DNA from: Mycolicibacterium goodii | GTDB lineage: Bacteria; Actinomycetota; Actinomycetes; Mycobacteriales; Mycobacteriaceae | Assembly (NCBI RefSeq): GCF_001187505.1 | Contig: NZ_CP012150.1 | Span: 4,930,046 to 4,994,045, forward strand | DNA length: 64,000 nt | Reading direction: 5' to 3' | Part shown: positions 52,299 to 61,085 of the stretch, one piece after another | Numbering within the stretch: position 1 is the first letter of the stretch | Layout of the letters: every line of letters begins with the position of its first letter | Notes under the pieces: generated by a model | Database searches by the model: none | Told to the model about the DNA's origin: nothing | The model's input: only the letters and a program-made list of their open reading frames with translations | Made by a program: the position numbers and the translations under genes

Positions 52299-52916
52299 TC
52301 AGCGATGGCCCCTGCGAGCGCTCTCACCGAAATTCGTTGCCAGCGGCAGAAATATGTCATCAACGATTTCGGTGATGGTCTCGGCCGGCACCGATGTCAT
52401 CGTCATCAATAGTTCGTGCCGCAGGAGGTCGGTCGGCAGTGCCACGATGCGGGCCGGCGGCATCGTGGCAAGCTCACCGCGGCTGATCGCCCGCTGCACG
52501 ATGATCTCCATCCCGCTGGGCCCATCGGGAACGAACAGGGCGCGAAGTTGCTGCGGCGACCCCTCCGCCTCGTTGAAGTAAGCCCCCAACCGTGCGGCGA
52601 TGAGGCCGATGGTGCGAGACCGGCGGTTGTTGAACTCGGTGAGGACGGCCAGCACATCACCACGCAGGGTTCCCGCATCCGGTATCGGAATCTGGTCGAT
52701 TTCACCGCGGTGCCGGATCACCGCTTTCAGCAGGTCCATCCTGGAGGGCCAGCGCCGGTACAGCACCGACCTGGCCGAGCCCGATCGGGTTGCCACCGCG
52801 TCGATGTTGAAGGCCTCGTAGCCACATTCGGTGAGTTGATCCCACCCCGCCTCCAGGATCGCCGACTCCAGCGCGGAACCACGACGCCGCTGTCCGCTCG
52901 AACCTTTAGAGGACAC
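52299..52916 (-). CDS. TetR/AcrR-family regulator
   Basis: 205 residues. Helix-turn-helix in ALESAILEAGWDQLTECGYE and IDAVATRSGSARSVLYRRWP (about 15-60); the C-terminal half is a TetR_C_11/ligand-binding type domain. It is divergent from the FAD monooxygenase and DHA2 transporter genes (gap 52917-53054), the classic layout of a repressor controlling a detoxification pair. Confidence 0.88.
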   Translation of the reverse strand: MSSKGSSGQRRRGSALESAILEAGWDQLTECGYEAFNIDAVATRSGSARSVLYRRWPSRMDLLKAVIRHRGEIDQIPIPDAGTLRGDVLAVLTEFNNRRSRTIGLIAARLGAYFNEAEGSPQQLRALFVPDGPSGMEIIVQRAISRGELATMPPARIVALPTDLLRHELLMTMTSVPAETITEIVDDIFLPLATNFGESARRGHR

Positions 52917-53054
52917 TTGCGTAGCTTATCGCATGTGTGTAGCGTCTCGACGTATAAGCAACACATCTGTAGCTAATGCTCATCCGCTGCCCTACGCGCC
53001 GAGCGCGCGGCAGCGTCCTGCACTCACCAGCAGCTCGACCGAATCAGGAGACCC

Positions 53055-54284
53055 ATGACCACGCGCAGCGCGTTGATCAGCGGCGCCGGCATCGCCGGGC
53101 CGGTCCTGGCCTTCTGGCTTGCGGAGGCCGGATGGGAGGTCACTGTCGTCGAACGCGCCGAACGCCTGCGTACCAGCGGCTACCCCATCGATATCCGCGG
53201 CGCCGCAGCCGAAGTCATCGCTCGCATGGGGCTATCTGAACAGGTGGCAGCCAACCGCTATCAGCACGCCCCGGTGGACTTCCTCACTCCCGGTGGACAA
53301 CGGCTGGTCCGGCTCGATCTCGGCCGTCTGATCAACGATGCGGGCGCCGGTGACGTCGAGCTCATCCGAGGTGCACTGACCCGAATTCTCTTCGACGCCA
53401 CCGCCGGCCGGGTCGACTACGCATTCGGAGAAACCATCACCGCATTGGCCCCCACCGACGGCGGTGTCGACGTCACCTTCAGCCGCCGCCAACCCCGGAC
53501 CTTCGACGTGGTGGTCGGAGCGGACGGCATCCACTCGAATGTCCGCAAACTGGCCTTCGGTGACGAGAGCAGATACCTCCGCCATCTCGGGCCCTATGTG
53601 GCCATTTGGGACATCTCCAACGAAATGGTCTCCCCAGGAAGCGGTTACATGTACTCCCACCCGGGACGCACGGCGACGGTCGAACGCCCCGCCGACGGCG
53701 GAAACACACGCGCGTTCTTGACCTTCGTCCATCCTGCTCCCGGCACAGTGAGTCCGCACAACGTCGACGAGATCGTCGGCGCGTTGCAGCAGGCCTTCGC
53801 TGAGGACCGTTGGCGCACCGGCGAAATCATCGACACCCTGCCGGACGCCGACGACATCTTCTTCGACACCGTAAGCCAGGTCCGCATGGATCGCTGGAGC
53901 GCCGGTCGAGTCGCCCTCGTGGGCGACGCGGCGTACGCGCCGGCGTTCCTGTCCGGACAGGGCACCAGCATCGCGATCGCCGGTGCGTACGTCTTGGCCA
54001 GCGAACTGGTTCGACATGAGCACGCCGAGACGGCCTTCGAGGTGTACGAACGCCGGGTACGCGGCTATGTCACTCGCAACCAGGACCTCGCTTTGCGCAC
54101 CGACTCCGTCGTGCTGTCACGCACCGGTGGACAACTGTTGCGCCGCAACATCATGGTGGTGTTGCTGCCGTGGCTGCAGCGGCTCGGACTCGACCGGCTG
54201 CTACACAGTGAGCGTCGAGCAGCCCACACCGACCTGTCGCTGTCCGGCACCGATCTTCGACGCTGCCCGAGCAGACAGACGTGA
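53055..54284 (+). CDS. FAD-dependent aromatic/antibiotic monooxygenase (TetX-like group)
   Basis: 409 residues. FAD motifs in order: ALISGAGIAGPVLAFWLAEAG (GxGxxG, N-terminus; landmark GAGIAG), the DG motif VVGADGIHSNVRKLAF and the GD motif RVALVGDAAYAPAFLSGQGT. The group A flavin monooxygenase fold hydroxylates aromatic compounds or inactivates drugs such as tetracyclines and rifamycins. Which one cannot be told. The stop overlaps the transporter GTG start (GTGA), so oxidation and export are co-translated. Confidence 0.87.
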   Translation: MTTRSALISGAGIAGPVLAFWLAEAGWEVTVVERAERLRTSGYPIDIRGAAAEVIARMGLSEQVAANRYQHAPVDFLTPGGQRLVRLDLGRLINDAGAGDVELIRGALTRILFDATAGRVDYAFGETITALAPTDGGVDVTFSRRQPRTFDVVVGADGIHSNVRKLAFGDESRYLRHLGPYVAIWDISNEMVSPGSGYMYSHPGRTATVERPADGGNTRAFLTFVHPAPGTVSPHNVDEIVGALQQAFAEDRWRTGEIIDTLPDADDIFFDTVSQVRMDRWSAGRVALVGDAAYAPAFLSGQGTSIAIAGAYVLASELVRHEHAETAFEVYERRVRGYVTRNQDLALRTDSVVLSRTGGQLLRRNIMVVLLPWLQRLGLDRLLHSERRAAHTDLSLSGTDLRRCPSRQT

Positions 54285-55765
54285 ACGCCGAACCGGACAA
54301 CCCGACCGTTGGGACCGCACCGCGCCGCTGGAGTAAACGACTGATCCTCTGGGCCGCGGTCCTCATCCTCGCCAACGTCCTTGCCGATGTGGTCATCGGA
54401 TCACCACTGATGGTCATGCCGCAGCTGCTGGACCGTTTCGACACCGATCAAGCGGCATGGCTCAACGCCGGCGCCATGCTGGCCGGAGCGATCTGGTCAC
54501 CACTTCTGGCCAAGAGCTCCGATGTGTTCGGCAAGCGTCGGATACTCGTCGGCACACTGCTTCTGGCGTGCGCAGGAGCTGTGGTCTGCCTGGCGGCACC
54601 GACCCTCTGGGCCTTCCTGATCGGCCGGTTCCTCCAGGGCGCGGCCTTCGCAGCCGTGTTCCTCACCGTCGCGCTGGTCCGGCAGATCTGCGCGCCGCAA
54701 GTGGCGATGGCGCTCGTCGGCCTTTTGACCTCGGGTGCATCGGTCGTCGGGATCGTCGAACCGTTCGTGATGAAACCGGTAATCGACGAATTCGGTTATC
54801 AGAGCGTGTTCGTCGTCGCGGCGGTGCTCGCGGCCACCGCCGCGGTCTGTGTGCGCTGCTTCGTCCCGGAGTCCCCGATCCGCACCGCCGCCCGGATCGA
54901 TGTGGCCGGGGCGCTGCTGCTCGGCGGCGGACTCGGCGCAGTGCTGGCCTACGTCAGCCTGGGGCAGGCGGTGGGTTGGCTGGACGGGCGCATGATCGCA
55001 CTGCTGGCCGCAGGTGCGGGTGCGTTGGCCTGGTGGGCGTTCTCCGCGCTGCGCGTCGACGAACCCATCATCGACATCCGGGCCTTGCACCGCCCGATGC
55101 TGCTGACGCTGTTGGCGCTGCTGTTGGCGGCGGGATCCTTCCGAAGCATGCTGCAGTTGACGAGCGTCGTCGCCCAGGTGCCCGCCGAACGGGGACTCGG
55201 CTATGGGCTGGGCAACGGCGAAGCGATCGCAATACTGCTCGCCGCACCGAATCTCGGCATCGTCGTCGGCGGTGTGTGCGCCGGGTGGCTCGCCGGGAGG
55301 TCATCCGGGCCGGCCCTCCCCCTGTTCGGAGGCATCGCGCTCGGGGCGGTGGCAACGTTCACGATGCTGGTCGGCGTCGCGATACTTCCGCTGGCGATCA
55401 TCTGCGCCGCCATGCTCGGCGTGGCCGCGGGCGCGATCAGCGCCTCCGGCTACAACCTCGCGGTCGACATCGCCGCCCCTGAGCAACACGGCACGATCGC
55501 CGGTCTGGTGTCGGTCATGCTCGCCCTGGGTTCGGTGGTGTTCAACTTCGCCGGAGGCGAGGTGCTCAAAGCCACCCAGCTGCCCGGCACGGCCACCGCT
55601 GGTGCTCCGGTGAGCACAGCGCTGGGCGTGCACCTGTACGTCGTCATGGCCGGTGCGCTCTTCGCCCTCGCAGCGATCCCGGCGATCAGCCTGGCGCGCA
55701 GCCGGTCCGTCCGCCGCGGCGAGCTTGTCGACGGTGCCACCGGGCGAGATCTCCTACCTGGGTGA
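54281..55765 (+). CDS. MFS drug exporter, DHA2 (14-helix) type
   Basis: 494 residues with about 14 hydrophobic helices. DVVIGSPLMVMPQLLDRFDT, loop AKSSDVFGKRRILVGTLLL (motif A variant) and VVGIVEPFVMKPVIDEFGYQ (motif C-like) place it near EmrB/QacA exporters. Proton-driven export of hydrophobic drugs or of the monooxygenase product is expected. GTG 54281 start by overlap. Confidence 0.85.
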   Translation: MNAEPDNPTVGTAPRRWSKRLILWAAVLILANVLADVVIGSPLMVMPQLLDRFDTDQAAWLNAGAMLAGAIWSPLLAKSSDVFGKRRILVGTLLLACAGAVVCLAAPTLWAFLIGRFLQGAAFAAVFLTVALVRQICAPQVAMALVGLLTSGASVVGIVEPFVMKPVIDEFGYQSVFVVAAVLAATAAVCVRCFVPESPIRTAARIDVAGALLLGGGLGAVLAYVSLGQAVGWLDGRMIALLAAGAGALAWWAFSALRVDEPIIDIRALHRPMLLTLLALLLAAGSFRSMLQLTSVVAQVPAERGLGYGLGNGEAIAILLAAPNLGIVVGGVCAGWLAGRSSGPALPLFGGIALGAVATFTMLVGVAILPLAIICAAMLGVAAGAISASGYNLAVDIAAPEQHGTIAGLVSVMLALGSVVFNFAGGEVLKATQLPGTATAGAPVSTALGVHLYVVMAGALFALAAIPAISLARSRSVRRGELVDGATGRDLLPG

Positions 55766-55870
55766 AAGTGTTGCGGCTCAGCGGATTCCGCAGCTGCGGC
55801 ACCACGAGCGCACACGCGTCGGAAGCGGCGGTGGTAGCGTCGCCGTATATACAACCGGGAGGCTGACGAC

Positions 55871-56209
55871 ATGTCGATCGCGCAGCGGCGAAGCACCTAC
55901 CTCGCCGCGGCGCGCGTGGCCCTGGCGGTCGGTGTACTGACGTCGGGCGCCGGCTGCGCCGCCGACGAGGGCCGTTTCGCCGCACCGGAAGACCCGATGA
56001 CGACGCTGCCGGTACCGGCGAACATCCCGCCGTTCCCGTTGCCCGACGACATCCCGGTCGTGCCGCTTCCCGATGCGGTGCCGACCGTCGAGATGCCCAA
56101 TGACATCCCGCGGGTTCAAGCTCCCGCCGACGTGCCGAAGGTTCAGTTGCCCGCGGACATCCCCGAAGTCCCCTTGCCGTCCGCAATTCCGCCGATCGTG
56201 TTCCCCTGA
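55871..56209 (+). CDS. Exported protein with seven proline-rich nonapeptide repeats
   Basis: 112 residues. A signal sequence (basic RR, then AARVALAVGVLTSGAGC) ends at a possible lipidation Cys at 29, though the lipobox is imperfect. Residues 49-111 are seven tandem 9-residue units of pattern P-x-(D/A/N)-(I/V)-P-x-V-x-L: PANIPPFPL, PDDIPVVPL, PDAVPTVEM, PNDIPRVQA, PADVPKVQL, PADIPEVPL and PSAIPPIVF. Such regular polyproline-like arrays suit a cell-wall spacer or binding surface. GGGAGG precedes the ATG. No homologue family recognised. Confidence 0.7.
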   Translation: MSIAQRRSTYLAAARVALAVGVLTSGAGCAADEGRFAAPEDPMTTLPVPANIPPFPLPDDIPVVPLPDAVPTVEMPNDIPRVQAPADVPKVQLPADIPEVPLPSAIPPIVFP

Positions 56210-56278
56210 CCGCATAGGTCTTCATCCCCCTACGGGGGGCCGGTTGCACTCGATGAAACGGTTCCGTACTGTGTGCGT

Positions 56279-56298
56279 ATGAAACGGAATCGTTTCAT
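56279..56298. promoter_or_regulatory. TetR-type operator
   Basis: ATGAAACGGAATCGTTTCAT: perfect 8-bp arms around GAAT, 17 bases upstream of the TetR GTG. A half copy, ATGAAACGGTTCCG, lies at 56253-56266. Confidence 0.7.
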
Positions 56299-56314
56299 GC
56301 GCTGAGGAGGAATT

Positions 56315-56902
56315 GTGACGACCAAACCGGCGAGGCCACGGATCGAAGGCGCCCGTGAACGTGAGATCTACGACGCCGCAGTCGACGTGGTGACCGAGCT
56401 CGGATACGACCGCGTCACCCTCGACGAGGTCGCCACGCGCGCCGGCGCCAGCAAGGCCAGCCTCTACCGCCGCTGGGGCGACAAGTCCGCGGTGCTGAGC
56501 GCCGCGATCTGTGCACAACCGGACGACGCACTCGAGCTGCCCGACACCGGTTCGGCGGTCGATGATCTGACGGCCCTGTGCGCGACACCCGGCTTCTTCG
56601 ACGCGGATCGGGCCGGCGTGATCAGCGGACTGGCAACCGCGTTACACCGCGAACCCGGCAAGCACGAGGCCGTGCGCGAGCGCCTGGTGCACGACGGCAC
56701 AAAACACGTCCGCGCGCTTCTCGAGCGGGCGGTCGAACGCGGTGAGGTCTCGAAAGACGCCGACGTCGACCTGCTGAGCGCCGTGATCCCGGCGATGGTC
56801 CTGTTCCAGATGACCTACCGGACACCAGGGTCCTTCGATGACGACTTCGTCTGTCGCGTCGTCACGGAAATCCTTGTACCTGTGCTTGATTCCCGGAAAT
56901 AG
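56315..56902 (+). CDS. TetR/AcrR-family regulator
   Basis: 195 residues. Helix-turn-helix YDAAVDVVTELGYDRVTLDE and VATRAGASKASLYRRWGDKS; TetR_C_16-like end. GTG 56315 with GAGGAGG upstream. An operator palindrome immediately upstream and an SDR gene 11 bases downstream suggest autoregulation of a two-gene operon. Confidence 0.88.
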   Translation: MTTKPARPRIEGAREREIYDAAVDVVTELGYDRVTLDEVATRAGASKASLYRRWGDKSAVLSAAICAQPDDALELPDTGSAVDDLTALCATPGFFDADRAGVISGLATALHREPGKHEAVRERLVHDGTKHVRALLERAVERGEVSKDADVDLLSAVIPAMVLFQMTYRTPGSFDDDFVCRVVTEILVPVLDSRK

Positions 56903-56912
56903 AAGGAAAGAC

Positions 56913-57710
56913 ATGGATCTGAACATCGCCGGCAAGACGGCATTGGTCACCGCATCATCGTCGGGCATCGGCCTGGCCGCGGCGACCGCGATCGCCGCCG
57001 AAGGCGCGGCCGTGGTGCTCAACGGCCGCGACGAGGATCGCCTCAAGCAGGCCGAGGAACGCCTGCGCGAACAGGTGCCGGATGCGTCGGTGCGGTTGGT
57101 GGTCGCCGACGTGGGCACCGAGCACGGTGTGCGCACGGTGACGGCTGCCGAACCGGCGGTGGACATTCTGGTCAACGGCGTCGGTGCGTACGGGCCGGCC
57201 GACTTCGCCGACATCACCGACGCACAGTGGACCCGGTATTGGGAGGTCAACGTCCTCAGCGGGGTCCGCTTGTCGCGTCACTACTTACCAGAGATGCTGC
57301 GCCGCAACGACAACGGGCGCATCGTGCTCGTCGGCACCGACGCGGGCGTGATGGTGTCGTCGATGATGATGCACTACGAGGTGACCAAGTCCGCCGTGCT
57401 GGCGTTGGCGCGCGGACTGGCCGACCTCACCCGCGGTAGCACCGTCACGGTGAACTCCGTGGTGCCCGGACCGACGGCAACCGACGGTATGGAAAGCGTT
57501 CTGGCGGGCATCGCGTCGAGCACCGGTGTCACCCGCGACGACGTCGTCGCGGGATTCTTCGCGCAAGGCCGGCAGACGTCACTGCTGCAACGTCTCGCCA
57601 CCGCCGAAGAAGTCGCGAATCTCATCACCTACCTGGTCAGCCCCCGGTCGGCCGCGACCAATGGCGCCGCGGTGCGCGTCGAGGGTGGCAGCATCCCGAC
57701 CGTCCTGTGA
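56913..57710 (+). CDS. Short-chain dehydrogenase/reductase
   Basis: 265 residues. ALVTASSSGIGLAAATAIAA (cofactor motif), NGRDEDRLKQAEERL (the Arg-Asp pattern hints at NADP), VNGVGAYGP in place of NNAG, and catalytic Tyr/Lys in MHYEVTKSAVLAL. ATG 56913 follows AAGGAAAG. Converges with the MFS gene (2-base gap). Substrate unknown. Confidence 0.87.
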   Translation: MDLNIAGKTALVTASSSGIGLAAATAIAAEGAAVVLNGRDEDRLKQAEERLREQVPDASVRLVVADVGTEHGVRTVTAAEPAVDILVNGVGAYGPADFADITDAQWTRYWEVNVLSGVRLSRHYLPEMLRRNDNGRIVLVGTDAGVMVSSMMMHYEVTKSAVLALARGLADLTRGSTVTVNSVVPGPTATDGMESVLAGIASSTGVTRDDVVAGFFAQGRQTSLLQRLATAEEVANLITYLVSPRSAATNGAAVRVEGGSIPTVL

Positions 57711-57712
57711 CG

Positions 57713-58885
57713 TCACGCCCCGGCCGGGAACGCGCTGCGCGACATCAGCGCCACCACCAGTCCGAGTCCGATGAGCGCGGCACCGGCCCACGGTAGCGAC
57801 GACACTCCCCCGGTCTCGAGCAACCCGGCCCCGATGGCGGATCCACCCGCAATCCCGGCATTGGCCGTCGAGTTGATCCAGGCACCCGCCCGCTCCGGGG
57901 AGACCGCGTGCGTCCGTACCGCGCAGAACTGATAGATCGACGGCACTCCGCCGAAAGCGGTGCTCCACACCGCGATCGCGGCCAACAGCACCCACAACGC
58001 AGGCCAAGGGGCAGCCAGCAATGCCACCGAGCACATGAGTGCCCCGAGCAGGACGGCGGTGGTCCGTCGTGGGTTTCGATCCAGTCCGCGCCCCGAGTAC
58101 CACAGTCCCAGGAGACCGCATGCCCCACAGATCAACAGGATCGGCCCCACCAACGCCGGGCGGGCACCGTTTTCGAGCAACGTGACGCTGATGAACGTGT
58201 AGACGGTGAAATGGCCGAGGAACACCAGCGCGTTCGAAACCGCCACCGCCGCAAGTCGGCCCCGTCTGCCGGTCTGCGGCGTGGTCGCGGTGCGATCGTG
58301 TTCAACGGGAGGCAGCACCCTGCCCAGCAGCACGACGGTGATGACCGACAGCGCGGCGAGCACGACAAACGGTGTGCGCCAACCGGTTGCCGTGCCCAGT
58401 GAGGTCAGACCTGGTGCGCCCAGCACGAGACCCACCGACGCGCCACTGCCGGCCACCGCCAGCGCACGTCCGACGTGCCCGCCGGACACCAGTCGCGGGG
58501 CGTAGCCGATCACCAGGGAGAAGAACAAGGCGTGCGTGATGCCGCCGACGGCACGCCCCACCGCGACCGCCACGAATCCCGGCGCGGCCGCCACCAGGGT
58601 GTTGCTCACGGCGTAACCGGCCACCGTGGCCATCAACAACGGCTTACGGGCGAACCGCGACGTGGCCATCGTCAACGGCACCGCCAGCGCCGCGACCATC
58701 ACCGCGTACAGGCCGACCAGCAAGCCGCTCACCGACGCCGAGACCGCGAATGCCTCGGCGATCTGCGGAAGCAGGCCGATCGGCAACATCTCGGTGGTCA
58801 CGGCCAAACCCGACGCCGCGGCCAGCGAGAGAAGACCGGGCAGGCCGGCGCGCAGACCGGGCGTCCGTGAGTCGATGAGCGTCAC
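57713..58885 (-). CDS. MFS transporter, 12-helix (DHA1/sugar-efflux type)
   Basis: 390 residues with 12 predicted helices. SGLLVGLYAVMVAALAVPLT and the A-motif region TSRFARKPLLMATVAG; motif C-like GASVGLVLGAPGLTSLG. Resembles AraJ/YdhP-type efflux proteins. Divergent from a ROK-family regulator with a palindrome between them, so ROK control of a sugar or drug exporter is plausible. Confidence 0.85.
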   Translation of the reverse strand: MTLIDSRTPGLRAGLPGLLSLAAASGLAVTTEMLPIGLLPQIAEAFAVSASVSGLLVGLYAVMVAALAVPLTMATSRFARKPLLMATVAGYAVSNTLVAAAPGFVAVAVGRAVGGITHALFFSLVIGYAPRLVSGGHVGRALAVAGSGASVGLVLGAPGLTSLGTATGWRTPFVVLAALSVITVVLLGRVLPPVEHDRTATTPQTGRRGRLAAVAVSNALVFLGHFTVYTFISVTLLENGARPALVGPILLICGACGLLGLWYSGRGLDRNPRRTTAVLLGALMCSVALLAAPWPALWVLLAAIAVWSTAFGGVPSIYQFCAVRTHAVSPERAGAWINSTANAGIAGGSAIGAGLLETGGVSSLPWAGAALIGLGLVVALMSRSAFPAGA

Positions 58886-58890
58886 CGCAC

Positions 58891-58917
58891 GAATATACTC
58901 GATGACCGAGTTTATTC
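58891..58917. promoter_or_regulatory. Operator palindrome between MFS and ROK genes
   Basis: Arms GAATATACTCG (58891-58901) and CGAGTTTATTC (58907-58917) match at 10 of 11 positions around ATGAC. The site is 6 bases from the MFS start and 19 from the ROK start. Confidence 0.65.
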
Positions 58918-58935
58918 AATGCAATACTTTCGGCG

Positions 58936-60120
58936 ATGTCTGACCAAACCTGGCAGCCCTCCCAGCTGCGCTGGCTGGGCGCCGCACAGTTACTCGCGGC
59001 GGTGCGCGACGAACCGCGGATCACCCGCGCAGCCGCGGCGACCCGCCTCGGCATTCGCAGCGGAAGCGCAACCGATCTCCTCGCGCGGCTTCGGCAGGCG
59101 CGTCTACTCGACGAAACCCCGGCTCCCGCCCAGGGCCGCGGCAGACCGACGACCCTGTTGCGCCCGCACCCCGACGGACCCCTGGTGCTTGCCGCCGACC
59201 TGCGCGCCACCGGGTGGCAGCTTGCGCTGGCCGGGCTGGACGGCATCCCGCAGGTCGTCGCCGAGGGCACCTACACCGGCGCTGGGCTCGACACCGCACT
59301 GACCGACCTCGCCGACGCCATCGGCACTGCCCACCGGCGAAACACCCAGCGGCTCATGGCATTGGCCGTATCGGTCGCAGGCACCGTCAGTGACGGCAGC
59401 CTGGTGCAGTTCACGCCGCACGGCCGCCGAAACGTGGATCTGTCGGTGCTCACCAACGGGATCCGCGCCGCGCTTCCGGTGCTGTTGGGCAACGACGCGA
59501 CGCTGGCGGGCCTGGCCGAGGCCCGCTCGGGCGCGGCGAAGGCGGCGGGCACATCGCTGCATCTGATCGTCGCCACAGGCATCGGCGGCGCGCTCGTCGT
59601 CAACGATGAACCGATATCCGGCGCGCACGGAGCGGCGGGCGAATACGGGCACATCCCGTTCGGGGACCCGGCGTTGACCTGTCCCTGCGGGGCGCGCGGA
59701 TGCTGGGACCTGACCGTCGACGGGCGCGCGCTCGCCCGCCACCGCGGCGAGGCGGAACCCCGCGATCCGGTCGACTACGTCCACCGGACACTCGCCGGCG
59801 ACCGGGACGCGCGGACGCAGCGCGCGCTCGAGGCGGTCGCGGCATCGTTGGGGCGCGGCATCGGTGGCCTGGTCAACCTGCACGATCCCGAAGTGGTGAC
59901 CCTGGGTGGTGTCGGGGCGCTGCTGCGCGCCGCGGCGACGGAGACCTTCGACTCCGCCTACCGGGACAGCCTGATGAACTACCGCAGGGATTCACCGCCT
60001 CCGGTTCTCGACGCCGAGCACGGCGAGGACGGGCCTCTACATGGCGCGGTCATCCGGGGCCTCGATGACGTCTTCAGTCCTGCCGGCCTGGCGAATTGGG
60101 CCGAACGCCAGGGTCTTTGA
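58936..60120 (+). CDS. ROK-family transcriptional regulator
   Basis: 394 residues. Winged helix at about 10-75 (AAQLLAAVRDEPRITRAAAA, RLGIRSGSATDLLARLRQAR). Then a ROK kinase-like domain with VLAADLRATGWQLALAGLDG, IVATGIGGALVVNDEPISGA and the zinc motif GHIPFGDPALTCPCGARGCW. The residue after GCW is Asp where Glu is common. Such proteins are repressors responding to sugars. Divergent from the MFS gene with a shared operator. Confidence 0.88.
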   Translation: MSDQTWQPSQLRWLGAAQLLAAVRDEPRITRAAAATRLGIRSGSATDLLARLRQARLLDETPAPAQGRGRPTTLLRPHPDGPLVLAADLRATGWQLALAGLDGIPQVVAEGTYTGAGLDTALTDLADAIGTAHRRNTQRLMALAVSVAGTVSDGSLVQFTPHGRRNVDLSVLTNGIRAALPVLLGNDATLAGLAEARSGAAKAAGTSLHLIVATGIGGALVVNDEPISGAHGAAGEYGHIPFGDPALTCPCGARGCWDLTVDGRALARHRGEAEPRDPVDYVHRTLAGDRDARTQRALEAVAASLGRGIGGLVNLHDPEVVTLGGVGALLRAAATETFDSAYRDSLMNYRRDSPPPVLDAEHGEDGPLHGAVIRGLDDVFSPAGLANWAERQGL

Positions 60121-60168
60121 GCACGCCGGGGTCACCTGTCGCGGCCCGGACGCGGCTCACCGAGGAGT

Positions 60169-60987
60169 TCACATCCGACCGTGCCGGCTGCGGACGAAGC
60201 TGTACGCACCGAAGGCAGCGATGCCCAGCGCGGCCAGGATCAGGAGGAACTTGCCGAAGGGCGCCTCGCCGAGCGTCTTGACCGCGGCATCCAGCCCCGC
60301 GGCCTTCGCCGGGTCGGCACGCAGCGTCGCGACGATCACCAGCACACCCGCGCCGGCAAGGGCCGCTCCTTTGGCGGCATAACCGCACACGCCCACGGCC
60401 GTGATCCCGGTGCCGCCCGACACCCGCAGATCCTTGAGGAACTTCTTGGACACCCCTTTGTACACGTGGTAGCACCCCACCGCGACGACACCCAGGCCTG
60501 CCGCGATGAGCACGAACTTGCCCCAACCGGTCTGCATCAACTGGGCCGAAAGGCCGGAATTCTGTTGCCCGCTGGACTGGCCGCCACCCATGGCGAAGCG
60601 TGCCGCCGACAGGGCGATCGCGAAGTTGACGACCGCCAACCCCAGTGGTTTTGCGCGTTTCCAGGCCGGATTGTCACCACCGCCGTGGCTCTCACCCGGC
60701 TTGGTGCCGATCACCGCTTCTGCGACGCGCCACAATCCGAGCGCGACCAACCCGACCGCGGCCACCCACAGGATCACCGCGCCGCCGGGTTGGCGAGCGA
60801 GCGTCCCGAGCGCACCGGACTGATCGGCGTTGCCGCCGGACCCGAACGCGATCTGCAGGATGATGAACGCGACCAGCAGATGAAGCACCCCGCTCGCGGC
60901 GAAACCTGCCCGCGCCGTGTACTCGAAAGCCGTACTATCGGTTGCCCTGTCAACAACGCCGTGTACGGGTCGTGCGCTCATGCTCAT
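60169..60987 (-). CDS. DUF1206 membrane protein
   Basis: 272 residues. Three DUF1206 repeats of two helices each: ARAGFAASGVLHLLVAFIIL, KPLGLAVVNFAIALSAARFA and TAVGVCGYAAKGAALAGAGV begin the units. ARxGYxARGVxY-type spacing is visible in the first. Common in actinobacteria and cyanobacteria; function unknown. ATG 60987, with AGGAGG-type sequence upstream (reverse strand CGAGCAGGAGGCCTCCCG). Confidence 0.87.
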   Translation of the reverse strand: MSMSARPVHGVVDRATDSTAFEYTARAGFAASGVLHLLVAFIILQIAFGSGGNADQSGALGTLARQPGGAVILWVAAVGLVALGLWRVAEAVIGTKPGESHGGGDNPAWKRAKPLGLAVVNFAIALSAARFAMGGGQSSGQQNSGLSAQLMQTGWGKFVLIAAGLGVVAVGCYHVYKGVSKKFLKDLRVSGGTGITAVGVCGYAAKGAALAGAGVLVIVATLRADPAKAAGLDAAVKTLGEAPFGKFLLILAALGIAAFGAYSFVRSRHGRM

Positions 60988-61085
60988 CGGGAGGCCTCCT
61001 GCTCGCGGACGCTGAGCGGTATACCTCGTATTGACGGCGACGAAACGCCCCGAGTTACGCAGCGCCGGACCGACGGCCGCCGGCC

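Noticed and set aside
52917..53054. Repeated GTAGC and ACACAT words in the TetR/monooxygenase gap
   Set aside because: Likely contains the TetR operator, but I could not align a convincing palindrome.
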